Assembly: GCA_029817715.1 (NCBI GenBank)
Contig: JARUPY010000321.1
Span: 62,001-126,000 of the forward strand
DNA length: 64,000 nucleotides
Reading direction: 5' to 3'
Source: Melastoma dodecandrum
Taxonomy: Eukaryota > Streptophyta > Magnoliopsida > Myrtales > Melastomataceae
Shown: positions 50,931 through 61,792 of the stretch, piece after piece
Layout: each line of letters begins with the position of its first letter
Position numbering within the stretch: position 1 is the first letter of the stretch
The notes under the pieces: generated by a model
The model's input: the letters and a program-made list of their open reading frames with translations, nothing else
What the model was told of the DNA's origin: nothing
Databases searched by the model: none
Program-made: the position numbers and the translations under genes

Positions 50931-53070
50931 GACCCGAATGTCGAATGTAGAAATTTAATTTTGAATAGTTTGGGAAACATTTGGGGATCATTTAGGCTTC
51001 GGAAAATGCAAGTTCAGAAGCACTAAGGTTCGTAGCATGCGGGATGCACAACCTTGCGTAAGCTGTGTGCGGGCTTTCTTATTGTTCACATGAACTCATT
51101 TAACGAAAGGGACCCGAATGTCGAAAGTACTACTCTAATTTTGAATAGGTTGGGAAACTTTTGGGGATCATTTAGGCTTTGGAAAATGCAAGTTCGGAAC
51201 CACCAAGGTTCGAAGCATGCGGGAGGCACAACTTTGCGTAAGCTGTGCGCAGGGTTTCTTACTGTGCACATGAACTCATTCCAACGAAAGGGACCCGAAT
51301 GTCGAATGTAGTACTCTAATTTTGAATAGTTTGGGAAACTATTAGGGTTCATCTAGGCCTCGGAAAATGCAATTTTCGGAAGCACCAAGGTTCGGAGCAT
51401 GCGGGATGCACAACTTTGCGTAAGCAGTGCGCGGGGATTCTTATTGTGGAGATGATCTCATTCCAACGAAAGGCACCCGAATGTCGAATGTAGTACTCTA
51501 ATTTTGAATAGTTTGGGAAACTTTTGAGGATCATTTAGGCTTCGGAAAATGTAAGTTCGGAAGCACCACGGTTCGGAGCAAGCGGGATGCACAACTTTGA
51601 GTAAGTTTTGCGCGGGGTTCCTCATTGTGCACATGAACTCATTCCAATGAAAGGAATCCGAATGTCGAATGTAGAACTCTAATTTTGAATAGTTTGGGAA
51701 ACTTTTGGGTTCATTTAGGCTTCGGAAAATGCAAGTTCGGAAGCACCAAGGTTCGGAGCATACGGGATGCACAACTTTACGTAAGTTGTGCGCGGGGTTC
51801 CTTATTGTGCTCATGAACTCATTCGAAAGAGAGGGATCCGAAGGTCGAATGTAGAACTCTAATTTTGAATAGTTTGGGAAATATTTGGGGATCATTTAGG
51901 CTTTGGAAAATGCCAGTTCGGAAGCACCAAGGTTCGGAGCATGCGGGATGCACCACTTTGCGTAAACTGTCCGCGGGGTTTCTCGTTGTGCACATGAACT
52001 GATTCCAATGAAAGGAATCCGAATGTCGAAAGTAGAACTCGAATTTTGAATAGTTTAGGAAACATTTGGGGATCATTTTGGCTTCGGAAAATGAAAGTTC
52101 GGAAGCACCAAGGTTCGGAGCATGCGGGATGCACAACTTTGCGTAAGTTGTGCGCGGGTTCCTCCTTATGCACAAGAACTCATTCCAACGAAAGGGACCC
52201 GAATGTCGAATGTAGTACTCAAATTTTGAATAGTTTGGGAAACTTTTGGGGATCATTTAGGCTTCGGAAAATGAAAGTTCGGAAGCACCAAGGTTCGGAG
52301 CATGCGGGTTGCACAACTTTGCGTAAATTGTGCGCGGGGTTCCTCATTGGGCACATGAACTCAATCCATTGAATGGAATCACAATGCCGGATGTAGAACT
52401 TTAATTTTGAATAGTTTGGGAAACATTTGGGGATCATTTAGGCTTCAGAAAAAAGCAAGTTAGGAAGCACCAAGCTTCGGAGTAGGCGGGTTGCACACCT
52501 TTGCGTAAGCTGTGCACGTGGTTTCTCGTTGTGCAGATGAACTCATTCCAACGAAAGGGACCCAAATGTCGAATGTAGTACTCTACTTTTGAATAGTTTG
52601 GGAAACTTTTGGGGATCATTTAGGCTTCGAAAAATGCAAATTCGTAAGCACCAAGGTTCGGAGCATGCGGGATGCACAACTTTGAGTAAGTTGTGCGCGG
52701 GGTTCCTCATTGTGCACATGAACTCATTCCAATGAAAGGAATCTGAATGTCGAATGTAGAACTCTAATTTTGAATAGTTTGGAAAACATTTGGGGGTCAT
52801 TTAGGCTTCATAAAATGCAAGTTCGAATGCGCCAAGGTTCGGAGCAGGCGGGATGCACAACTTTGCGTAAGCTGTGCGCGGGGTTTCTCGTTGTGCACAT
52901 GAACTCATTCCAATGAAAGGAATCCGAATGTCGAATGTAGAACTCTAATTTTGAATAGTTTGGGAAACATTTGGGGAACATTTAGGCTTCGACCAATGCA
53001 AGTTCGGAAGCACCAAGGTTCGGAGTATGGGGATGCACAACTTTGCGTTAGCCGTTCGCAGGGTTCCCCA

Positions 53071-53203
53071 TTGTGCGCGTGAACTCATTCCAACGAAACG
53101 AACCTGAATCTCGATTGTATAACCATTGCTTTGAATTGTTTGGGAACCTTTTGGGGATTGTTTTGGCTTCGGAACATTCAAGTTCGGAAGCACGAATGTT
53201 CGG
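53071..53203. repeat. D-type variant monomer, copy 1
   Basis: A diverged B unit with a block of linked changes: TGTGCGCGTGAACTC, CGAAACGAACCTGAATCTCG, TATAACCATT, TTGAATTGTTTGGGAACC, GGATTGTTTTGGC, GGAACATTCAAG and CACGAATGTTCGG. The unit just upstream carries GTATGGGGATGC, which destroys the CGGG of the box-like motif. Confidence 0.8.
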
Positions 53204-53793
53204 AGCAAGCGGGATGTACTAATTTGCGTAAGTTGTGCGCGGGGTTCCTCATTGTGCACATGAACTCATTCCAACGAAAGGGACCGGAATGTCGAATTAA
53301 GAACTCTAATTTTGAATAGTTTGGAAAACGTTTGGGGATCATTTCGGCTTCGAAAACTGCAAGTTCGGAAGCACCAAGGTTCGGAGGATGCGGGATGCAC
53401 AACATTGCGTAAGTTGTGTGCGGGGTTCCTCATTGTGCACATGAACTCATTCCAACGAAAGGGACTCGAATGTCGATTGTAGTACACTAATTTTGAATAG
53501 TTTAAGAAACTTTTGGGGATCATTTAGGCTTCGGAAAATGCAAGTTCGAAAGAACCAAGGTTCGGAGCAGGCGGGATGCACAACTTTGCGTAAGCTGTGC
53601 GCGGGGTTTCTCGTTGTGCACATGAACGCATTCCAATGAAAGGAATCCGAATGTCGAATGTAGAACTCTAATTTTGAAAAGTTTGGGAAACATTTGGGGA
53701 ACATTTAGGCTTCGACCAATGCAAGTTCGGAAGCACCAAGGTTCGGAGTATGGGGATGCACAACTTTGCGTAAGCCGTGCGCAGGGTTCCCCA

Positions 53794-53926
53794 TTGTGCG
53801 CGTGAACTCATTCCAACGAAACGAACCTGAATCTCGATTGTATAACCATTACTTTGAATTGTTTGGGAACCTTTTGGGGATTGTTTTGGCTTCGGAACAT
53901 TCAAGTTCGGAAGCACGAATGTTCGG
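53794..53926. repeat. D-type variant monomer, copy 2
   Basis: Same linked changes as copy 1 at an offset of 723 bp (four monomers). Flanking units match as well, so a four-monomer block was duplicated. Confidence 0.8.
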
Positions 53927-54700
53927 AGCAAGCGGGATGTACAAATTTGCGTAAGTTGTGCGCGGGGTTCCTCATTGTGCACATGAACTCATTCCAACGA
54001 AAGGGACCCGAATGTCGAACTAAGAACTCTAATTTTGCATAGTTTGGAAAACGTTTGGGGATCATTTCGGCTTCGAAAACTGCAAGTTCGGAAGCACCAA
54101 GGTTCGGAGGATGCGGGATGCTCAACATTGCGTAAGTTGTGCGCGGGGTTCCTCATTGTGCACATGAACTCATTCCAACGAAAGGGACCCGAATCTCGAA
54201 TGTAGTACACTAATTTTAAATAGTTTAAGAAACTTTTGGGGATCATTTAGGCTTCGGAAAATTCAAGTTCGGAAGCACCAAGGTTCGGAGGATGCGGGAT
54301 GCACAACATTGCGTAAGTTGTGCGCGGGGTTCCTCATTGTGCACATGAACTCATTCCAACGAAAGGGACCCGAATCTCGAATGTAGTACACTAATTTTAA
54401 ATAGTTTGGAAAACTATTTGGGATCATTTAGGCCTCGAAAAAAGCAACTTTCGGATGCACCAAGGTTCGGAGCATGCGGGATGCACAACTTTGAGTAAGC
54501 TGTGCGCGGGGTTCCTCATTGTGCACATGAACTCATTCCAATAAAAGGAATCCGAATGTCGAATGTAGAACTCTAATTTTGAATAGTTTGGGAAACATTT
54601 GGGGATCATTTAGGCTTCTAAAAATGCAAGTTCGGAAGCACCAAGTTTCGGAGCAGGGGGGATGCACAACTTTGCGTAAGCTGTGCGCGGGGTTTCTCGT

Positions 54701-55076
54701 TGTGCACATGATCTCATTCCAACGAAAGGGACCCGAATGTTGAAAGTAGTACTCTAAGTTTGAATAGTTTGGGAAACTTTTGGGGATCATTTAGGCTTCG
54801 AAAAATGAAAGTTCGGAAGCACCAAGGTTCGAAGCATGCGGGATACACCACTTTGCGTAAACTGTGCGCGGGGTTTCTCGTTGTGCACATGATCTCATTC
54901 CAACGAAAGGGACCCGAATGTTGAAAGTAGTACTCTAAGTTTGAATAGTTTGGGAAACTTTTGGGGATCATTTAGGCTTCGAAAAATGAAAGTTCGGAAG
55001 CACCAAGGTTCGAAGCATGCGGGATGCCCTACTTTGCGTAAACTGTGCGCGAGGTTTCTCGTTGTGCACATGAACT
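54701..55076. repeat. Local tandem duplication of one B variant
   Basis: Two adjacent 181-bp units are nearly identical and share CATGATCTCATTCC, GAATGTTGAAAGTAG and CTCTAAGTTTGAATAG. The same variant, including the GGGATGCCCTACTTTG that follows, reappears at about 63,375-63,530, roughly 8.48 kb away. Confidence 0.8.
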
Positions 55077-55241
55077 CATTCCAATGAAAGGAATCCGAAT
55101 GTCGAATGTAGAACTCTAATTTTGAAAAGTTTGGGAAACATTTGGGGAACATTTAGGCTTCGACCAATGCAAGTTCGGAAGCACCAAGGTTCGGAGTATG
55201 GGGATGCACAACTTTGCGTAAGCCGTGCGCAGGGTTCCCCA

Positions 55242-55374
55242 TTGTGCGCGTGAACTCATTCCAACGAAACGAACCTGAATCTCGATTGTATAACCATTAC
55301 TTTGAATTGTTTGGGAACCTTTTGGGGATTGTTTTGGCTTCGGAACATTCAAGTTCGGAAGCACGAATGTTCGG
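55242..55374. repeat. D-type variant monomer, copy 3
   Basis: Offset 1,448 bp (eight monomers) from copy 2, with the preceding GTATGGGGATGC unit also conserved. Confidence 0.8.
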
Positions 55375-56509
55375 AGCAGGTGGGATGCACAACTTTGCGT
55401 AAGTTGTGCGCGAGGTTCCTCATTGTGCACATGAACTCATTCCAACGAAAGGGACACAAATGTCGAATGTAGTACACCAATTTTGAATAGTTTAGGAAAC
55501 TTTTTGGGATCATTTAGGCTTCGAAAAATGCAAGTTCGGAAGCACCAAGGTACGAAGCATGCGGGATGCACCACTTTGCGTAAACTGTGCGCGGGGTTTC
55601 TCGTTGTGCACATGAACTCATTCCAATGCAAGGAATCCGAATGTCGAATGTAGAACTCTAATTTGGAATAGTTTGGGAAACATTTGGGGATCATTTAGGG
55701 TTCGAAAAATGTAAGTTCGGAAGCACCAAGGTTCAGAGCATGCGGGATGCACAACTTTGCGTAAGTTGTGGGCGGGGTTCCTCTTTGTGCGCATGAACTC
55801 ATTCGAAGGAAAGGAATCCGAATTTCGAATGTAGAACTCTAATTTTGAATAGTTTGGGAAACATTTGGCGATCATTTAGGCTTCGGAAAATGTAAGTTCG
55901 AAAGCACCAAGGTTCGGAGCAGGCGGGATGCACAACTTTGTGTAAGCTGTGCGCGGGGTTTCTCGTTGTGCACAAGAACTCATTCCAACGAATGGGACCC
56001 GAATCTCGAATGTAGTACTCTAATTTTGAATAGTTTGGAAAACTATTGGGGATCATTTAGGCCTCGAAAAAAGCAACTTTCGGATGCACCAAGGTTCGGA
56101 GCATGCGGGATGCACAACTTTGAGTAAGCTGTGCGCGGGGTTCCTCATTGTGCACATGAACTCATTCCAATGAAAGGAATCCGAATGTCGAATGTAGAAC
56201 TCTAATTTTGAATAGTTTGGGAAACATTTGGGGATCATTTAGGCTTCGGAAAATGAAAGTTCGGAAGCACCAAGGTTCGAAGCCTGCGGGATACACCACT
56301 TTGCGTAAACTGTGCGCGAGGTTTCTCTTTGTGCACATGAACTCATTCCAATAAAAGGAATCCGAATGTCGAATGTTGAACTCTAATTTTGAATAGTTTG
56401 GGTAACATTTGGGGATAATTTAGGCTTCGAACAATGCCAGTTCGGAAGCACCATGGTTCGGAGCATGCGGGATGCACAGCTTTGCGTAAGTTGTGCGCAG
56501 GGTTCCCCA

Positions 56510-56642
56510 TTGTGCGCGTGAACTCATTCCAACGAAACGAACCTGAAGCTCGATTATATAACCATTACTTTGAATTGTGTGGGAAACGTTTGGGGATTGT
56601 TTTGGCTTCGGAACATTCAAGTCCAGAAGCACGAATGTTCGG
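56510..56642. repeat. D-type variant monomer, copy 4
   Basis: Offset 1,268 bp (seven monomers plus one base) from copy 3; slightly diverged (GAAGCTCGATTATATAACC, GTCCAGAAGC). Confidence 0.75.
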
Positions 56643-58680
56643 AGCATGCGGGATATACAACTTTGCGTAAGTTGTGCGCGGGGTTCCTCATTATGTACAT
56701 GAACTCATTCCAACGAAAGGGACCCGAATTTTGAATGAAGAACTCTAATTTTGAATAGTTTGGGAAACATTTGGGGATCATTTAGGCTTCACAGAATGCA
56801 AGTTCGAAAGCACCCAGGTTCGGAGCATGCGGTATGCACAACTTTGCGTAGGTCGTGCGTGGGGTTCCTCATTGTGCACTTGAACTCATTCCCATGAAAG
56901 GGACCCAAATGTCGAATATAGAACTCTAATTTTCAATAGTTTGGAAAACATTTGTTGAACATTTAGGCTTCCGAAAATGCATGTTCGGAAGCACCAAAGT
57001 TTGGACTATGTGGGATGCACAACTTTGCGTAAGTTGTGCGGGGGGTTCCTCGTTGGGCACATGAACTAATTCCAACGAATGGGACCCGAATATCGAATGT
57101 AGAACTCTAATTTTAAATAGTTTGGAAAACATTTGGGTATCATTTAGGCTTCGGAAAATGCAAGTTCGGAAGCATATTGGTTCGAAGCATGCGGGATGCA
57201 CCACTTTGCGTAAACTGTGTGCGGGGTTTCTCGTTGTGCACATGAACTCATTCCAATGAAAGGAATCCGAATGTCGAATGTAGAACTCTAAATTTGAATA
57301 GTTTGGGAAACATTAGGGGATCATTCAGGCTTCGGAAAAAGCAAGTTCGGGAGCACCAAGGTTCGGAGCATGCGGGATGCACAACTTTGCGTAAGTTGTG
57401 CGCGGGGTTCCTCCTTGTGCACATGAACTCGTTCGAATGAAAGGAGTCCGAATGTCGAATGTAGAACTCTAATTTTGAATAGTTTGGGAAATCTTTCGGG
57501 ATCATTTAGGCTTCGGAAAATGCAAGTTCGGAACCACCAACTTTCGAAGCATGCGGGATGCACAACTTTGCATAAGCTGTGCGCAGGGTTTCTCATTGTG
57601 CACATGAACTCATTCCAACGAAAGGGACCCGAATGTCGAATGTAGTACTCTAATTTTGAATAGTTTGAGAAACTGTTGGGGATCATTTAGGCCTCGAAAA
57701 ATGTAATTTTCGGAAGCACCAAGGTTCGGAGCTTGCGGGATGCACAAGTTTGCGTTAGCAGTGCGCGTGGATTCTTATTGTGGAGATGATCTCATTCCAA
57801 CGAAAGGGACCCGAATGTCGAATGTAGAACTCTAATTTTGAATAGTTAGGGAAACATTTGGGAAACATTTAGGCTTCGCAGAATGCAAGTTTGGAAGCAC
57901 CCTGGTTCGGAGCATGCGGTATGCAGAACTTTGCGTAAGTCGTGCGCGGGGTTCCTCATTGTGCACATGAACTCATTCCAACGAAAGGAATCCGAATGTC
58001 GAATGTAGAAATCTAATTTTGAATAGTTTGGGAAACATTTGAGAATCATTTAGGCTTCGGAAAATGCAAGTTCGGAAGCACCAAGGTTCGGAGGAGGCGG
58101 GATGCACAACTTTGCATAAGCTGTGCGCGGGGTATCTCATTGTGCACAGGAACTCATTCCAACGAAAGGGACGAATGTCGAATGTAGTACTCTAACTTTG
58201 AATAGTTAGGAAAACATTTGGGAAACATTTAGGTTTCGGAAAATGCAAGTTCGGAAGCATTAAGGTTCGGAGCATGCGGGATGCACAACTTTGCCTAAGT
58301 TGTACGCGGGGTTCCTCATTGTACACATGAACTCATTCTAACGAAAGGGACCCGAATATCGAATATAGAACTTCAATTTTGAATAGTTTGGGAAACATTA
58401 GGGGTTCATTAAGGTTTCGGAAAATGCATGTTCGGAAGCACGAAACTTCGGAGCATGCGGGATGCACAACATTGCGTAAGTTGTGCGCGGGGTTTCTCAT
58501 TGTGCGCATGAACTCATTCCAACGAAAGGGATCCGAATGTCGAAGGTAGAACTCTAATTTTGAATAGTTTGGGAAACATTTGGGGATCATTTAGGCTTCG
58601 GACAATGCAAGTTCGGAAGCACCAAGGTTCGGAGCATGCGAGATGCACAACTTTGCGTAAGTTGTGCGCAGGGTTCCCCA

Positions 58681-58813
58681 TTATGCGCGTGAAGTCATTC
58701 CAACGAAGCGAACCTGAATCTCGATTGTGTAACCATTACTTTGAATTGTTTGCAAAACTTCTGGGGATTGGTTTGGCTTCGGAACATTCAAGTTCGGAGG
58801 CACGAATGTTCGG
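58681..58813. repeat. D-type variant monomer, copy 5
   Basis: Offset 2,171 bp (twelve monomers less one base) from copy 4. It is the most changed copy (GAAGTCATTCC, CGAAGCGAACC, TTTGCAAAACTTCTGG), yet the diagnostic set is intact. Confidence 0.75.
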
Positions 58814-61711
58814 AGCATGCGGGATGCACAACTTTACGTATGTTGGGCGCGGGCGGGGTTCCTCATTGTGCACATGAACTGATTCCAACGAAAGGGTGAC
58901 CCGAATGTCGAATGTAGAACTCTAATTTTGAATAGCTTGGGAAACATTTGGAGATCATTTAGGCTTCGAAAAATACAAGTTCGGAAGCACCAAGATTCGG
59001 AGCATGCGGGATGCACTACTTTGCGTAAGTTGTGCGCGGGGTGGATGCACATTGTGCACATGAACTCATTCCAACGAAAGGCACCCGAATGTCGAATTTA
59101 GAACTCTAATTTTGAATAGTTTGGAAAACATTTGGGGATCATTTAGGCTTCAGAAAATGCAAGTTCGGAAGCACCAAGGTTCGGGGCATGCGGGAAGCAC
59201 AACTTTGCGTAAGCTGTGGACGGGGTTTCTCGTTGTGCAGATGAACTCATTCCAACGAAAGGGACCCGAATGTCGAATGTAGTACTCTAATTTTGAATAG
59301 TTTGGGAAACTTTTGGGCATCATTTAGGCTTCGAAAAATGCAAGTTTGGAAGCACCAAGTTTCGAAGCATGCGGGATGCACCACTTTGCGTAAACTATGC
59401 GCGGGGTTTCTCGTTGTGCACATGAACTCATTCCAATGAAAGGAATCCGAATGTCGAATGTAAAACTCTAATTTTGAATAGTTTGGGAAACATTGGGGAT
59501 CATTTGGGCTTCGGAAAATGCAAGTTCGGAAGCTCCATGGATCGGAGCATGCGGGATGCACAACTTTGCGTAAGTTGTGCGCGGGGTTCCTCCTTGTGCA
59601 CATGAACTCATTCCAATGAAAGGAATCCGAATGTCGAATGTAGAACTCTAATTTTCAATAGTTTGGGAAACATTTTGGGATCATTTAGGCTTCGAAAAAT
59701 GCAAGTTCGGAACCACCAAAGTTCGAAGCATGCGGGATGCACAACTTTGCGTAAGCTGTGCGCAGGGTTTCTCATTGTGCACATGAACTCATTCCAACGA
59801 AAGGGAGCCGAATGTCGAATGTCGTACAATAATTTTGAATAGTTTGGGAAACTATTGGGGGTCATTTAGGCCTCGAAAAATGTAATTTTCGGAAGCACCA
59901 TGGTTCGAAGCATGCGGGTTGCACAACTTTGCGTAAGCTGTGCGCGGGGTTTCTCGTTGTGCACATGAACTCATTCCAACGAAAGGGACCCGAATTTTGA
60001 ATGAAGAACTCTAATTTTGAATAGTTTGGGAAACATTTGGGGATCATTTAGGCTTCGAAGATTGCAAGTTCCGAAGCAGCAAAGTTCGGAGCATGCGGGA
60101 TGCACAACTTTGCGTAAGTTGTGCGCGGGGTTCCTCATTGTGCACATGAACTCAATCCAACGAAAGGGACCGGAATGTCTAATGTAGAACTCTATTTTTG
60201 AATAGCTTGGGAAACATTTGGGGATCATTTAGGCGTCAGAAAATGCAAGTTCGGAAGCACCAAGTTTCGGAGCAGGCGGGATGTAGAACTTTGCGTAAGT
60301 TGTGCGCGGGGTTCCTCATTGTGCACATGAACTCATTCCAACGAATGGGACACAAATGTCGAATGTAGAACTCTAATTTTCAATAGTTTGGGAAACATTT
60401 GGCGATCATTAAGGCTTCGAAAAATGCAAGTTCAATAGCACCAAGGTTCGGAGCATGCAGGATGCACAACTTTGAGTAAGTTGTGCGCGGGGTTCCTCAT
60501 TGTGCACATGAAGTCATTCCAATGAAAGGGACCCGAATTTCGAATGCAGAACTCTAATTTTCAATAGTTTGGGAAACATTTGGGTATCATTTAGGCTTCG
60601 GAAAATGCAAGTTCAGAAGCACCAAGGTTCGGAGCAGGGGGGATGCACACCTTTGCGTAAGCTGTGCGCGGGTTTCTCGTTGTGCACATGAACTCATTCC
60701 AACGAAAGGGACCCGAATGTCGAATGTTGTACTCTAATTTTGAATAATTTGGAAAACTTTTGGGGATCATTTAGGCTTCGGAAAATGAAAGTTCGGAAGC
60801 ACCAAGGTTCGGAGCAGGCGGGATGCACAACTTTGCGTAAGCTGTGCGCGGGGTTTCTCGTTGTGCACATGAACTCATTCCAACAAAAGGGACCTGAATG
60901 TCGAATGTAGTACTCTAATTTTGAATAGTTTGGGAAACTTTTGGGGATCATTTAGGCTTCAGAAAATGCAAGTTCGGAAGAACCAAGGTTCGGAGCATGC
61001 GGGATGCACAACTTTGCGTAAGTTGTGCGCGGGGTTTCTCATTGTGCACATGAACTCAATCCAACGAAAGGAATCCGAATGTCGAATGTAGAACTCTAAT
61101 TTTGAATAGTTTGGGAAACTGTTGGGGATCATTTAGGCTTCAGAAAATGAAAGTTCGGAAGCAGCAAGGTTCGGAGCATGGGGGATGCACAACTTTGCGT
61201 AAGTTGTGCGCGGGGTTCCTCATTGTGCACATGAACTCATTCCAATGAAAGGAATCCGAATGTCGAATGTAGAAATCTAATTTTGAATAGTTTGTGAAAA
61301 TTTTGGGTATCATTTAGGCTTCGGAAAATGCAAGTTCGGAAGCACCAAGGTTCGGAGCAAGCGGGATGCACAACCTTGCGTAAGTTGTGCGCGGGGTTCC
61401 TCATTGTGCACATGAACTCATTCCAATGAAAGGAATCCGAATGTCGAATGTAGAACTCTAATTTTGAAAAGTTTGGGAAACATTTGGGGATCATTTATGC
61501 TTCGCAAAATGCAAGTTTGGAGGCAACCAGGTTCGGAGCATGCGGTATGTACAACTTTGCGTAGGTCGTGGGTGGGGTTCCTCATTGTGCACTTGAACTC
61601 ATTCCAACGAAAGGGACCTGAATGTCGAATGTAGAACTCTAACTTTGAATAGTTTGGAAAACATTTGGGGATCATTTAGGCTTCGAAAAATGTAAGTTCG
61701 GAAGCATCAAG

Positions 61712-61728
61712 GTTCGGAGCATGCGGGA
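61712..61728 (+). other. CENP-B-box-like motif (family B example)
   Basis: The same 17-mer as in family A, GTTCGGAGCATGCGGGA, with all nine essential CENP-B-box positions. Its conservation across both families, despite B being much more divergent, is notable, although many individual B monomers carry a change in it (for example GTTCGAAGC or GAGCAGGCGGG). Confidence 0.55.
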
Positions 61729-61729
61729 T

Positions 61730-61752
61730 GCACAACTTTGCGTAAGTTGTGC
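61730..61752. other. Perfect dyad / potential hairpin (family B example)
   Basis: Arms GCACAACTT and AAGTTGTGC with loop TGCGT: nine perfect base pairs. Family B and the mosaic zone restore the pair that is mismatched in family A (T instead of C in the left arm). Some B subvariants break it again with AAGCTGTGC. Confidence 0.8.
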
Positions 61753-61782
61753 GCGGGGTTCCTCATTGTGCACATCAACTCA

Positions 61783-61792
61783 TTCCAACGAA
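61783..61792 (-). other. Second, partial CENP-B-like core specific to family B
   Basis: Read on the minus strand this is TTCGTTGGAA, identical to positions 2-11 of the CENP-B box. The rest of the box is not conserved (TGAGTT instead of RCGGGA), so only six of nine essential positions match. Family A lacks it because the 15-bp insertion is absent (TTCGTTGCAC). Confidence 0.5.
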
